From: Lepidostoma basale
Lineage: Eukaryota; Arthropoda; Insecta; Trichoptera; Lepidostomatidae
Assembly (NCBI GenBank): GCA_022606425.2
Contig: JAHDVF020001592.1
Coordinates: 62,001-126,000 of the forward strand
Reading direction: 5' to 3'
DNA: 64,000 bases
This document shows positions 29,601 through 34,811 of the stretch, one piece after another. Both the position numbers and the translations under genes were made by a program. Below the pieces are notes generated by a model, which was given only the letters and a program-made list of their open reading frames with translations, searched no databases and was not told the DNA's origin. Numbering within the stretch: position 1 is the stretch's first letter; the number at the start of each line of letters is the position of its first letter.

Positions 29601-31549
29601 GCTGGAAAGTGTGCCTCTACAAAATGTCGTAAGGCGCCATGTTGCATTTACAACAGCAACACTACTATCAAGTCCAACTCTCTAGCTTCCATGAGAGGCC
29701 TTTTAAAGACCCCGCGAACCCGGGCAATGTTGCACATATTACTTAGTGCCGAATGAGAGGACGAATGGCGAGCTTCCAGCGCCATAAAACTGGATACACC
29801 CAGCTAAGGGAAGGTAACCCCGACAGAAAATTCTCCAGAGAAGGCAAGGGGATACCACTCTGGATATTTTTCCCCAGGTCATTACTTAAAGGTGATAGTC
29901 AACGTTAGGGAGACCTGACAGAAGAAGTTACTGAAGAAGAAGTTACTGCCCTTATGACGCTTGGGTCCAAGCGAAACTAGTTGGCATCAATTAACATAAC
30001 TCTACCGTGGTTAAATATAAAGTGTTTTATTATTTTATATCTATAAGTTAATTAAAAAAAAAGTTTAATCCTTATATTCGTAAATGGCAGAATTATGGAA
30101 TTTCCAATTATTTGCAAAAAGTTAATCAAAATTATTATTAAACATTATATAAAGAGTCCTTCATTCACTGTTATATTACTTTTTTTATATTTCTATCTAT
30201 TGTATTTTTCTGATCAGTTATCATTTTTATATCTTCTATTGCAAAATCACTACGTGACTGGACGTTAAGTTTATAAATAAACAAGATGCATAATTGTAAA
30301 CACGATTATTTAGTGGCTTGGATTTAATTTATATAAATTTTATTATTGTTACAAATTTGTTTCGCCTTGCTATGGTATTCTCAAACTGGTCCGTTGGAGA
30401 ATGCCCTCGCAAGGCGAAACAAATTTGTCACAATTTATATAATTTATATAAATTAAATCCAAGTAAAACCAATAAACAATCGTGTTTACTTTTATAAATT
30501 AATAATACAAAATTAATACTTAAACCATCAATAAACAAGGTGCTTCAATTTGTATATATGCATTGTATTATTCTTTCGATTTCAAATACAAATCTTTTTA
30601 TGTTTATAATTAAAGGATAACAAAAATAAGCTCAGTAACATTAAACGAATATTTGGATAATTAATAGAGATTTTTTTTCACAATACGCTCTCCACATATT
30701 ACATATTTCGGATGGCACTCATCCTTCTTCAGAGTACAAATTTTGATATTAAAATAATAATATGGAAATGTGAAAATACATTTTTTCTAGTTATTCCCAC
30801 TACAAAAAGTAAACTTATAAAAAGTAAGCCCTTAGATGTTTTGCATATTCTATTTTACCTATACCTTCATCATCAGGTGAACGATATAAACGACTTATAC
30901 AGTTCTTCTGATATAAGGTATGAAGTCTTCGAAACGCGCATAGGAAAATAAATTCAAAAGAGAAAAAATAACTCATTTTAATTTATGAAAAAAAAAAATA
31001 TATATATATATATATATATTATAATAATAATTAGAATTCCGCATATTTAATCACTCAAGTTTAAAAAAAAAGACTTTGATTTTTTTATCACAATTGTATT
31101 TTATTTTACGCGACAGCTGTTTCATCAACCTATGTTGACATCATCAGGTGTTACAATAATAAATCAAATGTCATTTTTTGAATCTTTATGTGTATTTTTT
31201 CCTATGTCAATTTGAATATACGAGTATATTTTATTTTTGACATTTGATATATTATTGTAACACCTGATGATGTCAACATAGGTTGATGAAATAGCTGTCG
31301 CGTAAAATAAAATACAATTATCATACAAAAAACAAAGTTATTTAATTTAATAGTTTAAAAATGTTAAGGTATCATAGTGTTTCGGCCAAAACAATGGACT
31401 ATTTATAAAAAAAATCAAATTAAGAGTTTCACATTGAAATGATTTAAGCTAAAAAATAAAAATAAAATGAACTTACTGATTTTTGATTTGGAGTCGCATA
31501 ATCCGATCACTAAGATAAATGCACACAGATATAACAGTTTTGGCACCAT
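14652..31549 (-). CDS. Secreted PI-PLC X-domain protein, 8 exons
   Basis: Exons in transcript order: 31549-31477, 22197-22043, 20589-20452, 20236-20100, 19156-18932, 17321-17231, 16082-15848, 15058-14652. All have GT/AG sites and matching phases, giving 486 residues. Residues 1-18 are a signal peptide (MVPKLLYLCAFILVIGLC). Exons 2-4 encode an N-terminal beta-rich region with CGFIYLSVSSL and TNCLKYHPTWMSDI. The X domain starts in exon 5 with IPGTHDAGSY (His185) and IRYMDFRI (Asp222, Arg224), and continues with LWLNHG (His248) in exon 6 and IVILDVH in exon 7. The two histidines match the general base/acid pair of PI-PLC X domains. There is no Y, C2 or EF-hand domain, as in PLCXD and bacterial-like enzymes. 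The substrate is expected to be phosphatidylinositol or a GPI-like lipid, but several insect members are uncharacterised. No stop or frameshift is seen. Intron 1 is about 9.3 kb and holds LINEs, SINEs, a DNA transposon and hammerhead elements. Confidence 0.93.
15236..15800. repeat. Two family M fold-back pieces in PI-PLC intron 7
   Basis: The first piece (15236-15450) is a half element with AGATGGCGCTAGTG, GTGGTGGTCGTAAGG and GCGATCG. The second (about 15456-15800) repeats the same order with AGATGACGCTAGTG and ends with GTCTCTATTGATATAC and the outer GGGTAAAATCCAGTAT. They are in tandem and lie 40 bases from the exon 7 donor. Confidence 0.7.
16225..16400 (+). mobile_element. tRNA-derived SINE, head damaged
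   Basis: Box B GGTTCGATTCC is at about 16250-16260, followed by the SINE body (CGGCGATGACAGTATG, AGAATTCACGTAAC, GGCGATGGACTAG, CACATGTCATAAGG). The normal box A region has been replaced by CCGGTTTCGCTTGTACCC. It lies in PI-PLC intron 6. Confidence 0.65.
16690..16740 (+). ncRNA. Hammerhead-like motif, family F' (altered core)
   Basis: The plus strand reads CAGAAGA (U4 to A), an imperfect stem II GTCAGC/GTTGTC, GAAA, the CCGG palindrome and GTA. Two other F' copies (about 32040-32095 and 32260-32300, minus) share the A at position 4, so the change is a family trait. It is likely inactive or slow. Confidence 0.45.
16745..16857. other. Unclassified scrap
   Basis: The stretch 16770-16860 (TTTGCAGCAAAGTCAATTA and following) is richer in GC than its surroundings and has a short open reading in the plus frame. 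I do not recognise it. Confidence 0.25.
16858..17092 (-). mobile_element. tRNA-derived SINE S1, full length
   Basis: On the minus strand: a tRNA-like head with box A near GTGGCAGAGTGCC and box B GGTTCGATTCC at about 17030-17040, a body with ATAATAAAAATTATGATAGA and CACATGTCACGAGAATCA, and a 3' end with ATTGTATACAGTAATTG and GGTATACAAAAA. It lies in PI-PLC intron 6. Confidence 0.75.
17535..17818 (-). mobile_element. tRNA-derived SINE S2 with (AAT)n tail
   Basis: On the minus strand the head has box A CGTGGCCGAGTGG and a mutated box B (GGTTGGATTCC). The body matches S1, but the 3' end is different: TTTACATCGATTTGGCTCA, GAGCGATTCAACAAAATAATAATAA, then an (AAT)n tail at 17537-17570. The intact partner copy is at 28549-28802. 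Confidence 0.75.
17860..18235 (-). mobile_element. LINE ORF2 fragment, decayed
   Basis: Minus-strand readings such as KCRAEVARAAFNEMRTLFC and MKIRLIIFMLYEYMVCS fit the post-RT region of LINEs (chain LKIRLLKCYVWS...). Frames are broken. It lies in PI-PLC intron 5. Confidence 0.55.
18243..18822 (+). mobile_element. RTE-like LINE, 3' 580 bases with (TTAG)n tail
   Basis: The copy opens with NGALKVITANRNISTEAKM, then AVHNGVLVPTLIYGSEAWSWQ, SLRRMC, SLRWFGHMERM, RGRPRKTWHDQI, ACMVRCMNVEESREV and SILSAFPSGE, in two frames that change near 18430. The tail TTAGTTAGTTAGTTA is at about 18806-18820. It is 5'-truncated, with an intact 3' end, in PI-PLC intron 5, antisense to that gene. Confidence 0.85.
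19470..19740 (+). mobile_element. Hammerhead element, family C, single arm
   Basis: It shares GACGTTAAATTTATTTGATT, AAGCATAAACGTTAC and TCTGTCAAAACTAA with the family C element at 11030-11520, in the same order. Only one hammerhead (19637-19685) is present. The outer end ATATAATACAAAGTATATAAAA resembles the other C copies. It lies in PI-PLC intron 4. Confidence 0.65.
19637..19685 (+). ncRNA. Hammerhead ribozyme motif, family C
   Basis: Core CTGAAGA at 19646-19652, stem II GGAC/GTCC (54-57 with 63-66), GAAA 67-70, CATG palindrome, and cleavage triplet GTC ending at 19676. Stem I pairs ATGTATcA with TtATATGT, with one C/T mismatch and two G-U pairs. All core positions are canonical. It is antisense to the PI-PLC transcript. 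Confidence 0.75.
20920..21178. repeat. Hammerhead family B relics
   Basis: Two scraps: 20925-21000 (GTTATAAAACTTCTAGAAAACAGACG) and 21095-21170 (ATGTTTCGCC...GACATTTGATAATGC...GGCAACATGTG), the latter a hinge of a B palindrome. Both have lost their outer ends. They lie in PI-PLC intron 2. Confidence 0.55.
21180..21405 (+). mobile_element. LINE C-terminal fragment (GEAYVQQW-type)
   Basis: The plus strand has a damaged reading RRRRRRPPHNGRI then KIVGDWMQIVQYRSVWRSM, REAFVQQWLTSAL and a stop. This is the end of ORF2 in LINEs whose last residues are usually EAYVQQW. The 5' part is missing. It lies in PI-PLC intron 2. Confidence 0.6.
21425..21990. mobile_element. Hammerhead element, family A, with a family M insert
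   Basis: Family A arms run from 21445 (ACTTGGGAAGTTGAAAATAAC) to 21734 and from 21908 to 21990 (CTAAATATATTACTATGC, CTTAACGTTCAATAAG). The duplicated 12-mer AAAGTTATTTTC at 21723-21734 and 21908-21919 brackets a 173-base family M insert (21735-21907). The left hammerhead (21493-21550, minus) is complete; the right one at about 21640-21690 has lost core and stem II. Confidence 0.8.
21493..21550 (-). ncRNA. Hammerhead ribozyme motif, family A
   Basis: The minus strand has CTGAAGA (21538-21532), stem II GGAGG/CCTCC, GAAA, CATG and GTC. Stem I is ACAT with GTGT (one G-U), then AATAT with ATATT across an internal loop. It is almost identical to the copy at 9939-9997. It lies in PI-PLC intron 2 in the sense direction, so the pre-mRNA would contain it. 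Confidence 0.75.
22240..22430 (+). mobile_element. LINE C-terminal fragment (type P)
   Basis: The plus frame has MNIVLADLAKLGERDCWE, then a KGAESRSL-like decayed part and SLQELYGNLQ. It matches the complete 3' end at 61410-61955 (DNVLVDLARLGKSDCWEQKAQDR, TLQELYG). It abuts PI-PLC exon 2 at 22197. Confidence 0.7.
22461..22844. mobile_element. Mariner-like MITE
   Basis: Terminal inverted repeats read TAGGGTGTTTTTTTTTAAG at 22461 and TTAAAAAAAAAACACCCTA ending 22844, with TA at both ends as the TSD. The internal landmarks GCCTTTATTTAAAAGATAATTTTATGCC and AAAATGGCAAAACCTAC recur at 52425-52760 and 53588-54560. The latter keeps a transposase-like N-terminal segment. It lies in PI-PLC intron 1. 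Confidence 0.75.
22860..23216. mobile_element. Hammerhead family B, two overlapping fold-back pieces
   Basis: Piece one (22860-23040) runs from AAGTTTTATTATAATTTATG through GGCGAAACATGTC to the ATCATTGTTTAAGAAACAATAAAT end. Piece two (23045-23216) has the full hinge: TTTCGCCTGTCTAAGGCATTATCAAA facing TTTGATAATGCCTTGG, then GAAACATGTC. The core reads TTGATAA. Confidence 0.7.
23217..23636 (+). mobile_element. RTE-like LINE fragment fused to family B
   Basis: The LINE sequence starts abruptly inside family B (ACAGACGTACGGAAGTG) with YGSEAWSWQKKDES, RSLRRMC, KGSLR then a stop and shifts, ending at GACAGAGCATTG. No (TTAG)n tail remains; family B sequence resumes at about 23640. B flanks on both sides suggest that the LINE piece lies within a larger B element. 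Confidence 0.7.
23640..23925. mobile_element. Hammerhead family B fold-back copy
   Basis: Arms: TGAAAATGTCTGTTTTCTAGAAG at 23749 and TTTTCTAGAAAACAAACG ending 23908. The hinge is CCTGTCTTAGGCATTATCAAATGTGAC / CATGTGATAATGCTTTAGACAGGCGAAACATTTC. Both cores are damaged (GTGATAA; TAAA for GAAA), but the stem I half-sites ATGTGA and TCACAT are still complementary. Confidence 0.65.
24335..24405 (-). mobile_element. SINE S1, 3' part only
   Basis: Minus strand: AATATAATAGCTAAAAACAG, then GGGTTCAAACAACCGG and TTGTATACAAAAAA. It is the tail shared with the Jockey-type LINE at 34946-36420. It abuts a Jk2 (AATCA)n run at 24400. Confidence 0.65.
24398..26540 (-). mobile_element. Jk2 LINE 3' end split by a DNA transposon
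   Basis: The Jk2 3' end (ATCAAATCAAATCAAATC, CTATTGAGAACAGG) runs 24398-24491 and resumes at 26470-26540 (TATATGTAGTATAATTCCAG, ATTAGAGATGGTTCG). The interruption is the element at 24492-26469, with TATATG on both sides. Confidence 0.7.
24492..26469 (-). mobile_element. Unclassified DNA transposon, about 2.0 kb, decayed
   Basis: Perfect 16-base inverted ends TTAGGGTGTCCCTTAT (24492-24507) and its reverse complement (26454-26469) are flanked by TATATG (24486-24491 and 26470-26475). Minus-strand coding remnants include HQARWMARAIYSLKIRL, DVCLFILSVYVKPWLEC and a KARIHTRAVCNYVKKLVDL region, with an LFDTAHADAL stretch. Frames are shifted several times. I remember similar proteins as uncharacterised multi-copy insect ORFs but cannot name the superfamily. 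Confidence 0.7.
26541..26744. other. Intron sequence, nothing recognised
   Basis: AT-rich stretch in PI-PLC intron 1 without a recognisable element. Confidence 0.35.
26745..26930 (-). mobile_element. SINE S1 without its tRNA head
   Basis: It has the body CACGTGACAATAAAATGGCG and CATGTCATGAGAATCAATA plus the 3' end, where the TTTAAACCCAATTA unit is present three times (about 26753-26805). The tRNA-like head stops at ACTCTGTCGTTGG. It abuts fold-back element F. Confidence 0.65.
26936..27062. mobile_element. Fold-back element, family F
   Basis: Near-perfect inverted arms (26936-26990 and 27006-27062) span AAAACGATG, CTTTTGTCTTTATTTCGACAG and their complements. The 15-base hinge holds CCGGTTTCGCCAGGC, i.e. 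GCCTGGCGAAACCGG on the minus strand: the 3' half of a hammerhead with CCGG stem III and GTC. The CUGANGA half is missing here; a related copy at 32585-32690 keeps it in mutated form. Confidence 0.6.
27063..27170 (+). mobile_element. Hammerhead family B, right half
   Basis: TTGATAA, stem II GCCTT/AAGGC (5 bp), GAAA, ATAT in place of CATG, then ATC followed by ATTCCCATAAATT, and the outer TTTCTAGAATACAG. Stem II is the best paired of all B copies here. Confidence 0.6.
27592..28434 (+). mobile_element. RTE-like LINE, 3' 840 bases, decayed
   Basis: The remnant starts after the palm (ELKGLDVG) with a mutated active-site stretch (LYADNAVLFADNEHE). It goes through MTVCNISVNGE, VYLGSMLTRDGRVERDIERRVGA and SLRWFGHMERMNEE to the CCCCTTCGGGAAGATGGTGTG end at about 28430. 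No TTAG repeat remains, and there are several frameshifts. It lies in PI-PLC intron 1, antisense. Confidence 0.8.
28549..28802 (+). mobile_element. tRNA-derived SINE S2, full length
   Basis: The head GACCTTCGTGGTCGAGTGG (box A-like) at 28549 and box B GGTTCGATTCC at about 28602-28612 are spaced as in a tRNA gene. The body has TGTCACACTGTCGTTAG and CACGTGACATTAAAATGGCG. The 3' end is TTTACATCGATTTGACTCA, GAGCGACTCAACAAAAT and (AAT)n to 28801. Internal RNA polymerase III promoter boxes plus a LINE-like tail define a SINE. Confidence 0.85.
29435..29990 (+). mobile_element. RTE scrap plus unclassified GC-richer repeat
   Basis: Bases 29435-29565 are decayed RTE-like sequence (VQNGVLT, YGSEV, ESRINAIIMS). 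Bases 29566-29990 are clearly less AT-rich (GACCCCGCGAACCCGGGC and following) with no open frame. They could be part of another retroelement UTR, ending in GAAGAAGTTACTGAAGAAGAAG. No second copy was found in the window. Confidence 0.4.
30298..30490. mobile_element. Fold-back hammerhead-like element, family D
   Basis: The inverted arms AACACGATTATTTAGTGG... / ...CCAATAAACAATCGTGTTT meet at a hinge with two opposed motifs. Each has GAAA, the 8-base palindrome CAAATTTG as stem III and GTC or GTA. The cores read TTGAGAA (minus) and TGGAGAA (plus). It lies in PI-PLC intron 1. Confidence 0.6.
30690..30960. mobile_element. Hammerhead element, family G
   Basis: A canonical-core motif at 30697-30745 (minus) is followed at 30850-30940 by two looser motifs: CTGATGA on minus near 30870-30864, and CTGATATAAGG...CTTCGAAACGCGC on plus at 30909-30940. 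A degraded relative of the first motif is at 53345-53395. Confidence 0.5.
30697..30745 (-). ncRNA. Hammerhead ribozyme motif, family G
   Basis: The minus strand has CTGAAGA (30732-30726), stem II GGATG/CATCC (5 bp, loop AGTGC), GAAA, then TATGTA where other families have CATGTC. Stem I is weak (ATG/TAT with G-U pairs). The core is canonical; the changed stem III makes activity doubtful. It is in the sense direction of PI-PLC intron 1. Confidence 0.55.
30999..31018. repeat. (TA)n microsatellite
   Basis: About ten TA units within an AT-rich stretch beside the family E element. Confidence 0.8.
31093..31157 (-). ncRNA. Hammerhead ribozyme motif, family E, minus copy
   Basis: CTGATGA (31147-31141), a 6 bp stem II GTCAAC/GGTTGAT-type, GAAA, the CAGCTG palindrome as stem III and cleavage triplet GTC. 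Stem I: ACAC against GCGT (three of four pairs), a one-sided loop of A-rich bases, then ATTGTA with TACAAT. The layout equals family A (short inner helix, loop, 6 bp outer helix), though the sequence differs. It is in the sense direction of PI-PLC. Confidence 0.8.
31254..31318 (+). ncRNA. Hammerhead ribozyme motif, family E, plus copy
   Basis: This is the mirror copy of 31093-31157: ATTGTA, ACAC, CTGATGA at 31264-31270, GTCAAC/GTTGAT stem II, GAAA at 31288-31291, TAGCTG stem III (one base changed from CAGCTG), and GTC ending at 31299, then GCGT and TACAAT at 31313-31318. Confidence 0.78.
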
Positions 31550-31639
31550 GTTTTTTTAATGTCACAGATTTATATAAATAAATTAATCACTGTAAAACTT
31601 TCTCACTTCACTGTTTTTTAGCTTCTTCGCTTTTCGAGG

Positions 31640-31690
31640 TATTGTTGCGGTTTGAAAGTCGAGGCGAGACACCCCTCTATATAACCGATG
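31640..31690 (-). promoter_or_regulatory. Putative PI-PLC core promoter
   Basis: On the minus strand TATATAGAG (31683-31675) is a good TATA box in a GC-richer block (CCTCGACTTTC). A start about 30 bases downstream (near 31650) would give a 5' UTR of about 100 bases to the ATG at 31549. No initiator was confidently chosen. The next identifiable sequence upstream is an RTE fragment from 31798. Confidence 0.5.
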
Positions 31691-31797
31691 CCCACCAAGG
31701 ATTATCGCAAACAGATAAGACAATGAATTTGATAATGGAAGAACTTATATATACAGGAGGTTGAATTTCTAATAAAATATTTAAACAAAAATAACAA

Positions 31798-31928
31798 TAA
31801 CAAACTATCACGCCGTTTCCCTGGAAGGGTGGGCAGGAAGAAGGACCGCCACACTACTCTATCCTGACACATATCTCTAGATTTCTCCACATTCATACAG
31901 CAAGTCATTCACGCACGACGATTATTTC
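31798..31928 (-). mobile_element. RTE-like LINE 3' scrap
   Basis: Minus strand: RACMTCCMNVEKSRDMCQDRVVW-type reading (MTCCMNVEKSRDMCQD visible) ending at the CCCTTCCAGGGAAACGGCGTG block with (TTG)n remnant TTGTTATTGTT. It lies about 120 bases upstream of the PI-PLC TATA box. Confidence 0.7.
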
Positions 31929-31934
31929 GACTTT

Positions 31935-32310
31935 CGACTTACTATTTGATTAGTTATAATAATAAAAACAAAAAAAACCTTGATACAAAATTTCTTTATT
32001 ATTGTATTTTTAGTGTGCTTCCACTTTTGTTTAACGTCGACCGGTTTCGGCAGCTTGGTGCTATCTTCTGGGTAGCAAGCTGCCGAAAGCACACTAAATA
32101 TACAATAATAAATAAATTTCATATAATTTTTTTTTGTTTTCATTATTTAAAATGAACTTCTACCTAGAAATTACAATTGAAAATATTAATTATTTGATTG
32201 ATTTGGCCATGGTTTTCTCTAATGAAAAAATAAATTAAATCCACAAATGTTTGTGTCTTCGACCGGTTTCGGTAGCTCGCTGCCAACTTCTGGTATCTAT
32301 ATCAAATTTA
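31935..32310. mobile_element. Fold-back hammerhead-like family F', two copies
   Basis: Copy 1 (31935-32150) has arms with CAATAATAAA and inner AGCACAC around CCGGTTTCGGCAGCTTGG...CTTCTGGG. Copy 2 (32220-32310) has CCGGTTTCGGTAGCTCGCTGCCAACTTCTGG. On the minus strand both read CAGAAG(A/T), a stem II of up to 6 bp (GGCAGC/GCTACC), GAAA, CCGG and GTC. Position 4 is A rather than U in both. Confidence 0.55.
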
Positions 32311-32439
32311 CCTAGGCTTTTATATGAAACGAAAATGGCGGGGGGGTTTGACTAAGTACATTTAAAAAAGATTATTATTATTATATATGTTCAATGAACG
32401 TCTACCATGAAATTTCAAATGACGAACTTAATATTTTTT

Positions 32440-32582
32440 TCTGTCCTTCTCAACTCCGTTATCCATTCACAACGTTGACGTAAACTTTCTTAAACATTCT
32501 TTCTGCATCCATGCGTTCTATGTGTCCAAACCAACATAGTGATCTTTTTTATAATTTTGATCATAATACTGGTGACAATAGT
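32440..32582 (-). mobile_element. RTE-like LINE scrap
   Basis: The minus-strand KDHYVGLDT...RTHGCRK-type reading corresponds to SLRWFGHMERMDAE and VKKVYVNVVN with many changes. Confidence 0.6.
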
Positions 32583-32584
32583 GT

Positions 32585-32700
32585 AACCAGTCTGTCGATG
32601 CCAGCAAGCCTGGCGGAACCGGTCGCTATCGAAATGAAGACAAAAGTGGAAGTAGTTAAAGAAACATCGCTTTATTTAATTATTGTTTAAGGAAAACTAG
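32585..32700 (+). mobile_element. Hammerhead-like family F, right half
   Basis: CTGTCGA (A6 to U), stem II GCCAG/CTGGC (5 bp), GGAA (one core change), the CCGG palindrome and GTC ending at 32624. Then the arm AAGACAAAAGTGGAAG and ACATCG(C)TTTATT shared with 26936-27062. The unmutated parent would be a canonical hammerhead. Confidence 0.5.
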
Positions 32701-32774
32701 TTTAAAGATGATTAACGAGCGAAAAACAAAAACAAAATAAAGTATTTGGATTGCTAAAAAAGATGGATTAATGT

Positions 32775-33010
32775 TGTTTTTTTTATATACTTTGTATACA
32801 ACATTCACATTTATTAAAAAAATAAAAATAAAATATCAAACATATTTCAGACTAACCAGCCCTTCGTCAGTGATATTATAATATATAAATATTTAAATAT
32901 TATAAAGTTGTTTACAAATATGGTCAGTTTTGACAGATGTTATAATGATTTATTTTGGAACGATTATGCTTTTGTTATAATAAATATTATGAATAAATTT
33001 AAAATGAAAA
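32775..33010 (-). mobile_element. Hammerhead element, family C copy
   Basis: The outer end ATACTTTGTATACAACATTC, a hammerhead on minus (32832-32877: CTGACGA, GU-rich stem II, GAAA, TATG, GTT, perfect AATATCA/TGATATT stem I), then the AAATATGGTCAGTTTTGACAGATG and GCTTTTGTTATAA body in reverse of the copy at 19470. It is truncated where an RTE fragment begins. Confidence 0.65.
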
Positions 33011-33014
33011 AAAA

Positions 33015-33408
33015 AATTGTATTGATAAAGTGTATGATAGAGTGTCGAATGAAAATATAGGAAGTGAATGCGGTGCGAATGATGGTGTTACGAACAAAAT
33101 AATGAAAGGATCATTAAGATGGTTTGGACACATGGAAAGAACGAATGAAGAAATAATGGTAAAAAAAGTATATGTTAACGATGTAAATGGAACTAAAAAT
33201 AGAGGAAGACCAAGGAAAACGTGGCACGATCAAATACATCAAATATTTTTAATGTCAGACACGTGAGGAGTCAGAAAAATCAACACGCGTGCTTGACACG
33301 ATGTATGAATGTTGAGGAAGCGAGAGAAATATGTCCGGAAAAAAAAGTGTGGCAGTCCATTATTTCTGCCTACCCTTCGGGGAGACGGCGTGATAGTTAG
33401 TTAGTTAG
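33015..33408 (+). mobile_element. RTE-like LINE 3' end with (TTAG)n
   Basis: YDRVSNENIGSECGANDG, KGSLRWFGHMER, RGRPRKTWHDQIHQI, CLTRCMNVEEAREI, ending CCCTTCGGGGAGACGGCG and TTAGTTAGTTAG at about 33396-33408. Two frameshifts. Confidence 0.8.
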
Positions 33409-34130
33409 AGATGAGCAATGTGAATTCGTACTTTAGATCAGCAATGCGAACATGACGATTATACAGGGTATTTAAAGCTTGGACTTGGATCTTCTGGCTT
33501 ACAGAGGTTCAGCTCATGTGGCTATTCCTCTTACGTCTGATGGGACCATTGTTAGAAGGTGATTTGGTGGGTTGTTAGTTTATGCGAGGACATGATTTGT
33601 GTGCCCCAGAGTGTTCCTTCGAAGGAGGATCGATTTTGGGCGCTTTAAGAGGGTTTGTGTCGTAATTTGAGAGGTCTTTTATTGTGGGGTTAGGATGTGA
33701 AGGGAGTCCTTTGTAAAAAATGTTCGGTAAGTTTCAGAATGAATTCATCTATCCTCGGGATTCCCATTTGAGTAGAATCTTAGTAAAACTTTCATTTATA
33801 TAATCATTTTTAATTTTAAGCAGTTATCTTATTAAAAATTCCCCGTGATTCATCAATATTTATTTCGCAATCTTTATTGTTTCTTCATCTCAAACGCCTT
33901 TAGACGGTTCGAAGTATTCAAATTACATAATTTATTTTTTTAAGTATGACTATTACAGCAGAAGCATATTAACGTGTCATGATGCCACATAAAGGTATCA
34001 GAACCATTCATTTTGTATGGTTAGAATCACATTATTATTGAGGTACGTATCGCAACTCTTCATGACACGATCGTTCAGATTCGATCGGTGGTGGGGGTTA
34101 TGACGCGCCACGACACGTACAGAAAATAAA
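33409..34130. other. Unclassified sequence
   Basis: Bases 33450-33740 are richer in G and T than their surroundings (for example GATTTGGTGGGTTGTTAG, AGGTCTTTTATTGTGGGG), as in retroelement non-coding regions. No second copy or ORF. The remainder, to 34130, is AT-rich with nothing recognised. Confidence 0.35.
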
Positions 34131-34803
34131 AAACTAACTAACTAACCATCACGCCGTCTCCCCGAAGGGGTAGGCAGAAAGAATGGACTGCCACACTTTT
34201 CTTTCCTGACATATTTCTCTCGCTTCCTCAACATTCATACACGCGCGTCGATTTCTCTGACTCCTCACATGGCCGACATTCAATATTTGATTTATTTGAT
34301 AGTGCCACGTTTTCCTCGGTCTTCCTCTATTTCTGGTTCCATTTACATCATTAACGTATAATTTTTTTTACCATTCTTTCTTCATTCATTCTTTCCATAT
34401 ATCCAAACCATCTTCATGATCCTTTCATTATTTCGTTCATGACACCATCATTCGCACCGCATTCACTTATTATATTTTCATTCGACACTCTATCATACAC
34501 AGAGTATCTACACATTCGTCTAAGAGATCTCATTTCTACTGCATTTATTCTACTTTCATCCTTCTTTTGCCAGTTTCATGCTTCGCTTCCATACATAAGG
34601 GTCGGTAGAAGAACACCATTGTGCACTGCCATTCTAGCTTTTTTGTATTGGTTTTTGTTTGCGATGACATCTTTAAGTGCACCATTCACTTTGTTGCCTG
34701 CCCCAACCCTTCTTTCAATATCCGTCTCCACTCGCCCATCTCTTGTAAACATACTACCTAAATACACGAACTCAACTACTTGATCCAAATTTTCACCAGT
34801 AAA
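34131..34803 (-). mobile_element. RTE-like LINE, 3' 670 bases with (TTAG)n
   Basis: The minus strand reads from GENLDQVVEFVYLGSMFTRDGRVETDIERRVGA through AVHNGVLLPTLMYGSEA, a broken middle and the C-terminal block, to the (CTAA)n run at 34133-34147. It abuts the LINE fragment at 34812. Confidence 0.82.
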
Positions 34804-34811
34804 TATGTTCT

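Larger units (their letters stand above)
31074..31340. mobile_element. Fold-back element E with two opposed complete hammerheads
   Basis: Inverted arms of roughly 95-100 bases (31074-31172 and 31240-31340) carry the same ribozyme in opposite orientation: 31093-31157 on minus and 31254-31318 on plus. The unpaired centre is only about 65 bases. Both ribozymes keep every core base. It lies in PI-PLC intron 1, only about 140 bases downstream of its exon 1 donor. A decayed single arm of the same family is at 61981-62032. Confidence 0.8.

Noticed and set aside
34436..34783. A plus-strand 114-codon ORF
   Set aside because: It is antisense to an RTE-like fragment and similar shadows occur opposite every copy.
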